From positions 1 to 64,000 of the forward strand of contig JALBYF010000085.1 of NCBI GenBank assembly GCA_023212725.1: DNA of 64,000 bases, written 5' to 3'. The stretch comes from Tranzscheliella williamsii (taxonomy: Eukaryota; Basidiomycota; Ustilaginomycetes; Ustilaginales; Ustilaginaceae). This document shows positions 36,801 to 47,651 of this stretch, piece by piece; the first letter of the stretch is position 1, and each line of letters begins with the position of its first letter. The translations under genes were made by a program, and so were the position numbers. Below the pieces are notes generated by a model. It did no database searches and was not told the DNA's origin. It saw only the letters and a list, made by a program, of their open reading frames with translations.

Positions 36801-39472
36801 CTGCCTTTCAGCTTCACCAACCCACTTGGAGAGACAATCGGCTCCTTTGCGCATGAAAAAGCTCACTTGTTGGCCGTCGGTGCTACAGCTTGCAGCGAGC
36901 GCCCGTGCTACTAGGGTTTTACCTGTGCCTGGAGGGCCGTGAAACAGGACACCCCTCGGAGGCGTAACCTTGAAGCGCTGGAATACCTCGGGATAGAGCA
37001 AAGGTAGCATGACCATCTCTTTGAGCTGCTGGATGTGCCCGTCAAGACCACCGACGCTGTCAAAGTTGATGTTCATATCAACGCCCAAGGGGTCGACGTC
37101 GGCCAAAGGATCTCCGCTCTTCTTGATTCTTCCAAAGCTGTCTGTTCCTCCTGAGCCGGTAAGACCACCGGGCGGTCCAGCCGCTCCTCCAGCTCCACCT
37201 GCGCCGAGCAGGCCATTGGCGGATCCGCCTGCGAGAGGGGCCGAGGTACCGGGCTTGCGCATGGCGTTGTTCTGCAGTTCGTCGTCAGAGCTATCCACGG
37301 GATCACCAAAGATGCGAGCATAGTCCTTTCCGGACATGGACGATGGAAGCGCATCCCAACCTTCTTTGCCTTTCTTGGCACGGCCAGGGAAGGGCATCGG
37401 TAACGCGGTCAGACCGTTCGAGGCAGCCGCGCCTGCGGAGGCGTCGCCGGAACCGTCTAGCTCGTAGGCGCCGTTATTGCGTCCTTTGGTAGAGCGGATG
37501 ACTCTGCCAAAGCCATCGCGAGGAGGGGAGGCAGGAGGCGGGACGAGGGAATAATTGACCCTTTTGCGTTGACGGAAGGAGTAGGCCTTCCCTTGACTGC
37601 CTTCTGGCTCGTCGCTGTGTAGATCCAGGGGGTCATCCTCGGCTCCAGAGATCTGCTCTTCCTCGGGCGTTTCATCGGCCTCCATCTCAAAGTCATCGTC
37701 ACGGACTTTGCGCTTGGCAGCTTTAGGGGCTCGGCCGTTGGCAGCACGCTTTTTAGCAGCAATGGCTTCTAGACGGTTGCCACGGCTGCCGCGGGTCAAG
37801 CGTGACGAAGAGCGTGTGCGGCGCTTCTGGCCGTACTCAGCTTCGCCGTCCTCGTCTTCGTTGTTTTCGTCGTCATGTTCGACGAAATCGCCAAGGGATT
37901 TGCTGTTGAGCCCCCGTGTACGTACACGAGGCTTGATGTCATCGTCGTCCGAGTCGGAAGACTCGACCATAGAAGGCATCATTTGTTTCACACGCCGGCC
38001 AGATCGACTACGGCTTTCGCGTGGGCCCTGAACATCGTCTTCTTCCCCTTCTGCGTCCTGCTCAGCCTCTCCGTTGTCGGAGGCGTAGGCGGCTTGACCA
38101 TCGTCCGCTTCACCATCAACATGGTCGTCGTTGTCCTGTGGAAATGCGAGATTAAGGGGCAAGGCTGGGTCAGCAACTGATCGCCAATGGACAAACAATC
38201 TACCATCGACGGCGGCGTAGCAATCTAGGCTCGCCACTTTATGCAATCAGTAGGACAGCTGCATCTGTGTTATAGTGTTCCCCTTGGAACTACCTGAATT
38301 TTACTCTGAGATGATGTCTGTCGCTGGGCCGAGGGTGTTGAAGGTGGTGGGCTTACCATTACCGCATCTGGCTTGGCGGCCAACTGCTGCCCAAGCTCTC
38401 CGTCTCCATATTCGTCTGAGTCATTATCCGTCGCGCCATCGTATCGCACTGACTGCTGTTGGCTGCGCGCTAGTCTTCCACTGCGTCTCTGGGCCGCGGG
38501 ATCGATGGCAATCTCAAACGCTCGACGTGACTTGGACTTGGCAGAGACGGAGGAAGCTGGGCGCGAGAGCTTCAACTTCAATACCCTTGGCTGTGGTTGA
38601 CTTACTTCTGCATAATCATCTTCGCTGGCGGGTGGTTTGGGGACACGAGGGCGAAGTGCACGACCGGCAGATTGCTCTTGGTCGGCGGGCTCATGCTCCC
38701 TACTGGATCTACGGGTAGGCATGTTGTTGTCGGACAAAGGAAAGAGTGGCAGGTGTGCTTGTATCTGCGGGTCGGCTGATCGGATTTGGGTGACTTGTAG
38801 GTCGGGTACGGATAAGAAGGCAGCGGAAGGATCAAGGGATCGCTCCGGGTGCGACTTTTGCAAACGGGGAGGCGAAGGGCTGAAGGACGGGGGCGGCTGC
38901 TGCTGAGGCGGTGGTGGTGGCGGCTGATGGGATTGCAGCGGAGGGTAAGGGCGCGGCTGCGGCGAGGAGGGAAACTGCTGGTAAGGAGAGACTGACGTAT
39001 AGGGAGTTGACGTTTGCGCTGGCTGCAGATGGAAATGTGGCGAGTGGGATGTAGTATGGCCAGGGCTATGCTGGTTCGGCCAGGCGTTCGGCAGCTCGTG
39101 AGGGATGGCGGCGGCGGCGGCGTGAAGATGGTGGGGAGCAGCGCTGGCAGGAAATCCGTAGCCGACAGGCAATGGGCCGTGATGTATGGGTAGAAGGTGC
39201 TGCGGAGGCTGGAACTCGGGAAGAAGACCGGCAGAAGCGCCGAAGTACTGATTGGTAGATGGATGTGAGGGATGATCTGGCTGATGATAGTTGGTGGAGG
39301 CAGCGAGGTTCTGGGCGGTATGGCTGTGAATGTAGGAGGGCTGGTTCAGCGGTGGCTCGGTGAAGCCAAGAGAGTGGTGAGGGAAGGAGTGATTAGGCGA
39401 AGAGGGATTGTAGTATACGTTGTGATGATTAGCAGGTGCTTCGAAGGGGTACGACGAGGAACCGCCTGACAT
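33858..39472 (-). CDS. YTA7: AAA ATPase with bromodomain, Yta7/ATAD2 type
   Basis: Chromatin-associated AAA+ protein that acts on histone H3-containing chromatin. Model: complement(join(33858..38135, 38357..39472)), 1797 residues; the 221-base intron has donor GTAAGC and acceptor CCACAG and joins in phase. Residues 1-240 are His/Pro/Gln/Ser-rich; 240-770 are acidic and basic patches (RLTRGSRG, SSDSDDDD). AAA1 has Walker A GPPGTGKT near 770 and Walker B IIFFDEIDG near 831, with a [20 protein letters not shown] segment. AAA2 near 1085 is degenerate, HGDVGMGQGAV in place of a lysine-bearing Walker A. The bromodomain is at about 1475-1550 (MPIWTMNLEKMQKRLYYNGYLSIS, then the VFRAHQMRNLA helix). 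Both coding blocks were otherwise separate open frames; fusion by splicing is inferred from phase and from the family's long acidic N-terminus. Confidence 0.9.
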
Positions 39473-40462
39473 GGACGCCGATAGAGAGAAGCAGCAGCGT
39501 CAAGAGGCTACAGGGGACGGAGAAGAACAAGAGTGTCGACCTTCAGCAAGCGCTATCCATCGTACGCAGATTCAGAGAGGCGTCGCTAGAGGCGACCGTG
39601 TGCGATAGCGATCGAGCTGGCGAGTGCGGGTCGAGCGGAAGCGGTGAGCTGTGGCGACCGTTTGGCTGTGGAAAAAGGCGCCAGTGCGAAAGGCAAAGCG
39701 GGATGCGCGAACGAAGGGAAGATGCGGAGAGGGAGGTAAGAGAAGGCGCAGTTGAGACGGCTGCGGCGTGCAGAGGGCCGACGGAAGAGAAGGCAGTAGG
39801 AAGTAGGAGTAGGAGTGTCGATGTGAGTGCGTTCTCCGTGCGCCTTTCGATCCAGCCAACGACGGACAAAGCGCAGACTGCGCAGTCATTCTGATTATCG
39901 GGAGATGGCAGCCCAACCCAACAATCACAACTATAAAATTGATTAATGCGTCCATAATACATTCTCAAATCTTAAAACCGGTCCGTCGTGTTTCTTCTAG
40001 AGTGGTATCGGTTGGCCTATTCGGGCAGTTGAAATGCATGGTAATGGCCCTGTTTGTTGCGAATAGGACGCGGATGATATGGGATTAGCAGCGGAATAGA
40101 AGGCAGTAGTAAATTTATTTATATCGATACATCGCTGACAGCTGAGCAGAGCACGTGACTGCGAAGCGCAGCGGGGATAGGTTGTTAGATCGGCTGCCGT
40201 TGGCCGGATATGCACTTAGACAGGCCGCGTGCATGGCGGAGCTCAGCAACACCGAACCAACACCTTACACAGACCCTGATAAGGAAACCAGACCCTGATA
40301 GAAAACACGATGGGCAGTCACAACAGCTGGGATGTGTGGACGCCGAGACTGTCTTGCTTGTCTGTGCGGTCGGTGCCGGTCAGCTTGTTTGTTGTTTCTC
40401 CTTGTTCTATGCCTTCACCGACGTCCTCCCCGTCATATTGACTTGATCCTATTGCCGGCCAG
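39473..40462. other. Divergent promoter region of YTA7 and the PI-PLC-like gene
   Basis: About 1 kb. GA-rich on the plus strand at 39480-39830 (leader side of YTA7), AT-richer at 39925-40140. Near 40273-40301 an 'aaccagaccctgata'-like short repeat occurs (CAGACCCTGATA twice). No gene recognised. Confidence 0.4.
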
Positions 40463-41998
40463 ATGAAGATACCAGCCTTAAGCAAAGAGAAGCATGCGCA
40501 CAGCCATGGCGATGCAGGCGCGGCCGAGGCTCGTCCGGCTTCATCTGGCGGCGGTGGCCGCGTCGCAGCGCCGCCGCCGTCGTGGCATGCTTCCCAGCGC
40601 GTCCGCGTTCACAACCGCACTCCGTTCCACTTCATTGCCGTCCCGCTCGTTGCCGCGCTCGCTGCGCCGGCAACCGGCACCGCGGTGCGCAATACGCCCG
40701 TACATCTTGCTGCGGGCTCCTCGGTCGATATGCCCACAGCGCGTCTCGCCGCTTCCACCGCGGCTGTCCAGTATGGCTATGCGATCCTGCTCAGCATCTT
40801 TGCCAAGGGCGCGCCTGCCGCTTCCGGCGCCATGGCGACGCTGGAGGCTCCACCACCGGAGCGTGCCGCTCGGGGAAAGCGATCCACGGGCACGCCATCC
40901 TCCTCTCGTCCGCGCAGCACCTGGAAGCGTCTCGAGCTGGTCTCTCCGGCTGCCGATGCGTTGGCGCGGCCTGTGTCTGCGCATGCGGCTGCTGCGGCTG
41001 CGACGCTGGCGGCTGGAGGTGTGTTTGCGTTGCAGACGGTGACGCAGGCGTCGGCAGAGGCAGTCGAGGTTCTGCTGCTCTCGAGCCCGCCACTGGCGAG
41101 CTGGATGGCGGGGCTGCCCGACGACGATCTGCTTTCGTCGCTGTGTCTTCCGGGGACGCACCAGTCGTGCGCGCTGTACGGCTGGCCGGTCAGCACGTGC
41201 CAGGACAAGGTGGCGACGATCGCGTATCAGCTCCGGCGCGGGATCCGCTTTCTGGACGTGCGGCTCTCGATCCGCGGTGCAGAGGGGCAGCGTGGTCTGT
41301 TTGCGTACCACGGGATCAGCGCACAGCGCATTGCGTTCGACGCCATCCTGACACAGGTGTATGCGTTCCTGGACGAGCAGCCGCGTGAGACGGTGGTGAT
41401 GAGCATCAAGCAGGAGGATGCAGCGGCGGGCTTCGAGGCGATGGTCATGGATGGCTATGTGCGCGCCGCGCCGCAGCGGTGGTATGTGGGGACGGGCGTA
41501 CCAGAGCTGGCGAGGGTTCGCGGGCGGGTGGTGCTCGTGTCGCGCTTCGGCGACGCGGATGCGCAGCCTGGAGGCATCCATCCGCCCGTCTGGCCCGACA
41601 GGTCGCCACTCTTCTCCTATGCACTTCCCGACGCCCGTACCGTCTGGACGCAGGACGCATACCACATCGCCACCCTCGCCGCGGTGCCCCAAAAGCTAGA
41701 CGCCGTCCGCACCCTCCTCACCCGCTGCGGCGCAGACCCGGACACCCTCGGCATCAACTTCACCTCCGCCGCCAGCTTCCCCCTCGCCCCGCCCCCGTTC
41801 GTCGCCAAGGGCTTCGGCTCCCCCTGCTTCCACGCAGCCGGCGTCAACGCAGGCCTCGTAGACCTCCTCGCTGACCACCTCGCCACGCCCCGCGCCCGCC
41901 GCGCCGGCCTGATGAACATCTTTGCCCTCGACTTTTTCGATCAGCCCGCCCTGCCCGCCGACCTCGCGACCCTCATCGTCGCCGCCAATTTCGTCTAG
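40463..41998 (+). CDS. PI-PLC X-like phosphodiesterase
   Basis: A 511-residue TIM-barrel phosphodiesterase of the bacterial-type PI-PLC group seen in many fungi. The barrel starts near residue 215: LPGTHQS (H233, first catalytic His), then RGIRFLDVRLSIRG with Asp and Arg expected in the active site, FAYHGISA (H283, second catalytic His), ETVVMSIKQED, and RVVLVSRFG. The N-terminal 200 residues are Ala-rich and include RVRVHNRTPFHFIAV, similar to an N-terminal beta domain found before this barrel in fungi. There is no EF hand, Y or C2 domain, so it is not eukaryotic PLC-delta. No signal peptide is obvious. Whether it cleaves phosphatidylinositol or another phosphodiester cannot be told. Confidence 0.82.
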   Translation: MKIPALSKEKHAHSHGDAGAAEARPASSGGGGRVAAPPPSWHASQRVRVHNRTPFHFIAVPLVAALAAPATGTAVRNTPVHLAAGSSVDMPTARLAASTAAVQYGYAILLSIFAKGAPAASGAMATLEAPPPERAARGKRSTGTPSSSRPRSTWKRLELVSPAADALARPVSAHAAAAAATLAAGGVFALQTVTQASAEAVEVLLLSSPPLASWMAGLPDDDLLSSLCLPGTHQSCALYGWPVSTCQDKVATIAYQLRRGIRFLDVRLSIRGAEGQRGLFAYHGISAQRIAFDAILTQVYAFLDEQPRETVVMSIKQEDAAAGFEAMVMDGYVRAAPQRWYVGTGVPELARVRGRVVLVSRFGDADAQPGGIHPPVWPDRSPLFSYALPDARTVWTQDAYHIATLAAVPQKLDAVRTLLTRCGADPDTLGINFTSAASFPLAPPPFVAKGFGSPCFHAAGVNAGLVDLLADHLATPRARRAGLMNIFALDFFDQPALPADLATLIVAANFV

Positions 41999-42384
41999 CC
42001 GCCCCGCCCCCAAGCTGCAGTCTACCACGCGACCTACGCCAGCGCACACAACGCGCCGGCCCGAGATGGCTCCGTGGCAGCGGGTTGACCAGGCTCGCCA
42101 CCGCGGTTCACACGGAGCCACCAACTTTAAACACAAGCACCAATAGCAAGGCCGCAGCGATACGCCCATGCCCTTCCCAGAGCGGACCGACACCGCGCAC
42201 GCCGGCAGAACAGCTCGGTCAACGCGATGGCACGGCGGATCAGCCTGGTTCCTACCAAAATCACTAGAGGAGCTGGAGGATATATATAGGCCTCGGCGCC
42301 AGGCACTTTTCTTCCCCGCCCCTCGAACCCGCCACGGCTCGACCCACTCGAATCACACCGCAGCGTTCTCGAGCCTAAGCCGTT
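41999..42384. other. Intergenic region with TATA box
   Basis: 386 bases. Includes the TATA element at 42282-42289 listed separately; otherwise nothing recognised. Confidence 0.45.
42282..42289 (+). promoter_or_regulatory. TATA box upstream of the coiled-coil protein gene
   Basis: TATATATA in GC-rich sequence, 96 bases before the ATG at 42385; supports that the small open frame there is transcribed. Confidence 0.5.
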
Positions 42385-43044
42385 ATGAGAGCCGCAGCAA
42401 GCGGGGCAAAGCGGTGCGGGAGCGGGTCAGCGCGGCGCACGGCCCAAGCACGGCGCGAAGAAGCGGACCGCGACACGGAGCAGCCTGACACACCCGACGA
42501 CTACACCAAAAGTAAAAGGGCACGTCTAGCGCGCAGGTTGCTCTCCAGCTCGCCCGAACCGATGACTCCACCGCGGGTCAAGGCTCGTTCCGGGCGCGGG
42601 AGGGCTGTGGACGCGTGCACGTCGGCAGCCTGCCCCGGAAGCGCGGGCGGTCGGAGCGTGTCTAGCGAAGCCGAGGCTCGGGGTGCTGGCTCGGCCAGCG
42701 CAACTGCAGATCCGGCAGCGGCACACGCGCCAGCGCCCGTCCAGAGCCGCGGCGAGGGAGCCAGGAAGACCTGCTCCACCAACACTTCAAAGACCTCGAA
42801 GGCCGCCTTGGCCGCCAAGCTTGAACGAGTCAAGGCGCGCGCCATACGCGATACTCGCCGAATCGGTCAGGAGCACCTCGACGTGGTCAACATGACGATC
42901 AAGGTCACGGAGCAACAGCTCAGTGATTTACAGGACATGGCCAGGACTTTTGCGGCCCAAGCCAGGGACTACCTCAACACTGGCGACTATGCGGCGTTGA
43001 TCTCGGCTATTGAGGAACTCGACCGCATCATGCAATCTTGGTAA
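42385..43044 (+). CDS. Small basic protein with C-terminal helical domain, function unknown
   Basis: A 219-residue protein I do not recognise. Residues 1-140 are basic, Ala/Ser-rich and disordered with RARLARRLLSSSPEP, which looks like a nuclear or SP-phosphorylation segment. Residues 140-219 are a continuous amphipathic helical region (KAALAAKLERVKARAIRDTRRI, then VVNMTIKVTEQQLSDLQDMA and ISAIEELDRIMQSW) of a kind seen in coiled-coil subunits. ATG at 42385; upstream TATA box at 42282. The regular heptad-like ending argues that it is a real gene. Confidence 0.6.
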   Translation: MRAAASGAKRCGSGSARRTAQARREEADRDTEQPDTPDDYTKSKRARLARRLLSSSPEPMTPPRVKARSGRGRAVDACTSAACPGSAGGRSVSSEAEARGAGSASATADPAAAHAPAPVQSRGEGARKTCSTNTSKTSKAALAAKLERVKARAIRDTRRIGQEHLDVVNMTIKVTEQQLSDLQDMARTFAAQARDYLNTGDYAALISAIEELDRIMQSW

Positions 43045-43473
43045 CGACCCAAGGCCGACAAGTATAACAAGCGCCGCACAGAAGTACAAGACGACCGTGG
43101 CGACCGATCCGATGGCGACACGGATGACGACGAAGGACGGCAACTGCGTCCCCCGACTCTGGCTTGCACCATCTCAGCAGCGACTTCCGCGAACCAAGCC
43201 GAGCACCAGGCCCCTCCTCAGCCAAAGGAAAAGGACGAGCTCGAGAATAGTCGAGGGGGAGACACAGTGTGGGAAACGGAATTCACTCGCCCCTCACTTG
43301 TGCGCACACGCTGGACATGTATTTACGTTCAGAAGAGTAGATACACGGTACACAGAAACCATCCGATGGGTGTGGCACGGCGGCCGACTTGCGCCCCTGT
43401 TTGCTGACCGGTGCAGCGATACTCGACAGGGATTTGCGAGTCAAGCGTCTTTGGCAGCAGAAAGAGGCGCGGC
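43045..43473. other. Convergent intergenic region
   Basis: 3' ends of the small coiled-coil gene and of carboxypeptidase Y. Nothing else recognised. Confidence 0.45.
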
Positions 43474-45344
43474 TCAGAGCTGCTGGCCGTCGAGCCAGCG
43501 GTTGAGCATGGCCAGCGCGGCGTCCGGCTGGTCGTACGGCACCATGTGGCCGGCTTCGTAGACGGTGGCCCAGGTGAGCCCGCCGCCGCTCTGCGTCTCG
43601 CCCGCCACTTTGCCGTCGACAAGCCACTCCTACCATTTCCCATCCCGCCAGCCGCAGCAAAAACAGAAAGCAAAGCGTCAGTAGCAAGCACCACAGCATC
43701 GGCAGGCAGAGCCAAGCAACGTACGTATTTGTCGGCCGATCGGAAGGCATGGCTGTCGGAAAAGGCGAGATTCGAGACCCACTGCCAATTGCCCTTGTGG
43801 TTGCAGATCCAGTCCAGCGTGCCGACGTAGATGAGTGCCTTGATGCCGCGTTCGAGCAGGCCGGCGACGTCGTACCCCGTGTCGTGGACGCTGTCAAGCG
43901 CCATGCCAAACTGCGTCGCCACCTCGTTGCTGCAGCTCTGGAAGGGGCCGATCTGGTCGACGTCAGCAGCGCCGAGCAGCGTGCGCACATCATCGCGGTC
44001 CAGGTAGCGTCGAATGTCGTCGGTGATGTTGTAGCACAAGTTGGGCATGTAGCCCGCCTTGCAGGTGTCCTTGATGTTGTACGGATTCATTCCCGTGGAC
44101 ATGTAGGGCCCCTCGACCTCTCCGGCGCACTTTTCAAACCACAACTCGCAAAGATCGGGATTGAACTCGTACACGCAGTGCTTCCGCAGCACCTTTTCGC
44201 ATTTGCTGACGTAGATGTTCATCCGTCGGCACGCCTCGATGCTCAGCAGCGGCTCCACCCCACCGCTGCGCGTGCACGTCATGTCGTAGTAGCCAGAGAT
44301 CTGCTTGCTCACATCCGTCAGTCCGTTGCCGACCAGGATACCTTTGAGTTTGATCAGCTCGTCTGTCTCGACAGGCTTGTCGGCGCGCATCGCCTTGTGG
44401 GTGATCTCGTGATTGCGATCGGCCACGTGGCTCGCAAAGACGGGGACGTAACGGCCGCCGTACGATTCACCTGCCATGTAAAAGTCGTTGTCCTTGAACC
44501 TGTCGAAAGCGGAGAAGAAGATGCGAAGGAAGGCGTAAACGTCCTTGGCGGCCTCGTCGGTGTTGTGCACGTCCTGCCCCGCGTCGGAGTAGGAAAAGCC
44601 GACGCCGACGGGCTGGTCGATGAAGAAGACGTTGGCGCGGTTGGTCCAGGATTGCGGATGCCAGACGGTGCCGTTGATCGGCGGGCCTTCTGAAAGCTTG
44701 CCGCCGCGTTCGGGCACACGGCATGGGCCGAGCTCCATAAAGAGGCCCAAGGACGACGAGCAGCCAGGGCCGCCGTTGGTCCACATAATCACCGGGTCCT
44801 TGGCCGGATTGCTGCGCGACTCGAAGAAGTAGAACCAGAGACTCTTGCTGCCGGAAGCGGTGTCGATGTATCCGGACCACGACGTCACCGTGGGGTCGCA
44901 AAACGCCTCTGGGTCGGAACGGCGATGCTTTACGACGGTGGCGTTGGTGGGCGAGTAGAGCTGCTTGATGCGCACCGAGAGCGACGGAAAGTCGCGGTGC
45001 GTCAGCACGGTAAACTCGCCGCGCTGAGAGGCAATGATCTGCTCGACGTTGGCCGATCCAAAAGCCGCTGACGATATGGCGTCCAAGGGAAGTTCCACCC
45101 GCGCCGGTCCGCCCAAGCCCGAAGTCGCGGTCAGCGCTTCGTGTGAGCCGGCACCACCAAGTCCTCCGGCGTCGAAGTAGCTCGAGGCGGGCTCGGAGGC
45201 GACAGATGTCTGCAAATTGGCAGGGAGCCGTTCGCCTGCAGCCGCATCGTAGCGCATACTGACTTGACCATTCTCGAGCTTGGCAGACGAGGCATAGCCA
45301 ACCAGTGCCGCGGCCAAGGCGCTAAGAAAAGCTGTTTTTCTCAT
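43474..45344 (-). CDS. PRC1: Vacuolar serine carboxypeptidase (carboxypeptidase Y type)
   Basis: Peptidase family S10 enzyme removing C-terminal residues in the vacuole. Model: complement(join(43474..43629, 43725..45344)), 591 residues. Signal peptide at 1-21 (MRKTAFLSALAAALVGYASSA), propeptide to about 130, then NGGPGCSSSLGLFMELGPC with the oxyanion loop. Catalytic Ser294 is in GESYGGRY, Asp511 in VGTLDWICNHKGN, and His568 in EAGHMVPYDQP. A Cys-rich insert (about 380-450) carries the CPY-specific disulfides. The 95-base intron (donor GTACGT, acceptor TAG) falls after SADKY; without it the catalytic histidine is lost. The spliced end, RWLDGQQL, is typical. The ATG at 45342-45344 is chosen for the clear signal peptide. 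Divergent from the PRCC gene. Confidence 0.95.
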
Positions 45345-45738
45345 ATTGAGGTCAGGAACTGCCGTCGAGCCGATGATGATGATGTTGGAGAGGCAGCAAG
45401 CAGCAGCAAGCGGCAGCAAGCGGCACCAACACGGCGCAACCTGCTCCGAAGCAAGAGCGGCCTTGCTGCACGAGCCACTTACTCTTTTATCTCTTTGTCT
45501 CTCCATCTTCTGATAAGAGGACCAATCGCCGATAAACGGCTGGCAGTAAATCTCACATCCATCTATCCTCAATTTGTGATGATCTCGGAAGACGGATCGG
45601 GAGACGGATCGGTGACCTATTCTGGTTTGGCGGCCTCCACCCCTTCTGGCCCATCTTCCACCAACAGCGACTGTACTGTGACTGCACTTGCCTATCCTTC
45701 TGTCTGTCAAAGACGTCGCTGTGCCAACTTCGGCGGTT
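45345..45738. other. Divergent promoter region of carboxypeptidase Y and the PRCC-family gene
   Basis: 394 bases between opposite starts. A CAGCAG/CGGCAG-type short repeat lies at about 45393-45424 on the carboxypeptidase leader side. Confidence 0.45.
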
Positions 45739-47181
45739 ATGACGGGCGGACTTACCTCGCTTGCCGGCTATGGCAGCGACTCGGATAGTGATGAGCCTCC
45801 ACAGTCATCCGTCGCTTCTTGCTCGGCGCTGCCTCCATCCCAGCCGCCTCCCCCGGCCTCCCTCCTCCGTCCGTCGGTGAAAGCTGCAAGACATGCATCA
45901 AGCGCGCAGGGAAGTGGACTCTCGCTTCCGCCTCCCCGAACCGCTCCCGCCGGTGCTTCTGATTCCTCCTCGTCTGCGCCTGCCAAACGCAAGATACAGA
46001 TCAAGGTGGACTCGCTAAGCCCGCTGCCAGACGACGATGATGCAGACAATCACGACCGCCCATTACTAAAGCGTGCAAAGCCGGCGAACGCTGGTATGTC
46101 GAGTAAGCACTCCTTGTTCGGGATGCTGCCAGCGCCGAAGCGTGCGGACGAGCAGGTGTTGGCCGAGCGTCACAAGGAGGCAGAAGCGCGCAAGGCGGTC
46201 AGAAGAGACGACACCGGCGAACAGCTGCACCTCGGCGATACCCCTCTAGCTTTCGACCCTGTCGCTCGCGAAGACCGCGATGGCGATCGAGAAGCGCAAA
46301 AGGACGAGTCGCAGGCGCAAGAGCAGAAGCGCAAGGGGAAGAACAACGACGCTTTCAGAGCTATGCTGGGGCTGAAACCCGCCGCAGCAGACACCGCAAG
46401 CGCCACCAAGCCAGAGTACTCCACTCAACCAGTCACAAACCTGTCTTCCTCCCTATCGACCCAGCCTGCGTCCACCCAGGCGCAAGTCGTACCGCCATCT
46501 GGGCCTGAAAAAGCCACCAAGCCGAAAGAAGCGAAACGCGAAGCGGCTACGGTCGACTTCTTCTCGCTCGGCCCGGGAATTGCGAGCCAAAGAGAAGCGA
46601 CCGCGTCCACCGCTGGATCCTCGCTCAAGATTTCTTCCGCCCCTACCATCGCTACAGATACTGCGGAGGAGAAGCAGGGGGCCAAGACACGGAGCGCCGA
46701 CGAGATGGATTCTTATCCAGGCTGGCAGCTGGATCCGGATGGGTCGTGGGTGGCCGTGACACCCGAGGCGCAGGCGCAGCTGCGGGCGTACCAGCAGAGC
46801 TATGCTGTGTCGGCCGGCTACGACAGCGCCGTGCCCAAGCGCACCACCAACGTCGACGGGATGCGCGACCTCCTTTCCGCCGGCCTCACCCCGGAGGACA
46901 TCCAGACGTTCGATGCATCGCACGCCGCACGCACCGCCTACGAAGCGAGCCGCCTCAAGGGGACCGACGAAACCGACGCAGACAAGTACGCGCAGGCCGC
47001 CGAGTTCGCCGCCGGCAACCGCGACGTCCAGCCCGCCCAGCCAGGCCAGCTCAGGGGCCTCCGCAAGGGCCAGCTCAGCACGCTCATCACCCTGGCCAAC
47101 AACAACCGCTCCCAGCTCGAGCAAAAGTGGCAGCGCGGCAGAGACGCCAAAGCGCGTGCAGGCAACCAGTATGGCTTTTAG
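45739..47181 (+). CDS. PRCC-family protein (proline-rich, splicing associated)
   Basis: A 480-residue mostly disordered nuclear protein. The N-terminus MTGGLTSLAGYGSDSDSDEPP is the typical PRCC opening, and the extreme C-terminus is the family signature: LRKGQLSTLITLANNNRSQLEQKWQRG-type helix followed by a basic segment and a terminal NQYGF (PRCC proteins end in a similar KYGF). Between lie Pro-rich, Lys/Glu-rich stretches and an acidic segment with YPGWQLDPDGSWVAVTPEAQAQL. In animals PRCC associates with spliceosomal proteins and a mitotic checkpoint factor. The ATG at 45739 is the first in frame. Lack of introns is usual here. Confidence 0.8.
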   Translation: MTGGLTSLAGYGSDSDSDEPPQSSVASCSALPPSQPPPPASLLRPSVKAARHASSAQGSGLSLPPPRTAPAGASDSSSSAPAKRKIQIKVDSLSPLPDDDDADNHDRPLLKRAKPANAGMSSKHSLFGMLPAPKRADEQVLAERHKEAEARKAVRRDDTGEQLHLGDTPLAFDPVAREDRDGDREAQKDESQAQEQKRKGKNNDAFRAMLGLKPAAADTASATKPEYSTQPVTNLSSSLSTQPASTQAQVVPPSGPEKATKPKEAKREAATVDFFSLGPGIASQREATASTAGSSLKISSAPTIATDTAEEKQGAKTRSADEMDSYPGWQLDPDGSWVAVTPEAQAQLRAYQQSYAVSAGYDSAVPKRTTNVDGMRDLLSAGLTPEDIQTFDASHAARTAYEASRLKGTDETDADKYAQAAEFAAGNRDVQPAQPGQLRGLRKGQLSTLITLANNNRSQLEQKWQRGRDAKARAGNQYGF

Positions 47182-47651
47182 AATGTATAATTCCTGCCAT
47201 CCATCGGTCCACACCTCCTACCATCATCTAGCTACCACTGGCTCTGCTAGCGTCTCCTAGTGTCCTCGCCTTGTGTTGCCTTGTCGAAGCGTGGCGAGTG
47301 AACTATCAGAGGCAGGGTCGCTCTTGCGTTGTTAAGTCGTGATGGAGAACAGCACAAGCCAAGGCGATCCTGTCAGTTGGAATTGTGAATGTGAATTGGC
47401 TTTCGGAGAAGTGTGGGTGTTGGTTTGACTGCCACCCTTCTTGCCGCTCATCCACTCTCACCCTTGCGGCCAACTAGAACCCTCATCATCTTCCCCAGAG
47501 GGTAAATCTTTCCAATAAGGCTATGGTGGTACGTGGCTACTCGCACTAGTGCTTGGAGAAACGCAGCAGCCAACGAGCCAAGCCCTGGTAGGCCTCCCTC
47601 AACAAAGACCCGATCAACGGAACAGGACCGTCCGTAGAGCGAGAGCCCATC
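47182..47651. other. Intergenic region upstream of TRAPPC11
   Basis: 470 bases between two plus-strand genes. No gene recognised. Confidence 0.45.

Noticed and set aside
38136..38246. 37 residues preceding the second YTA7 exon in the same frame
   Set aside because: They lie between a GTAAGC donor and CCACAG acceptor, are unlike YTA7, and would break the join with the first exon.
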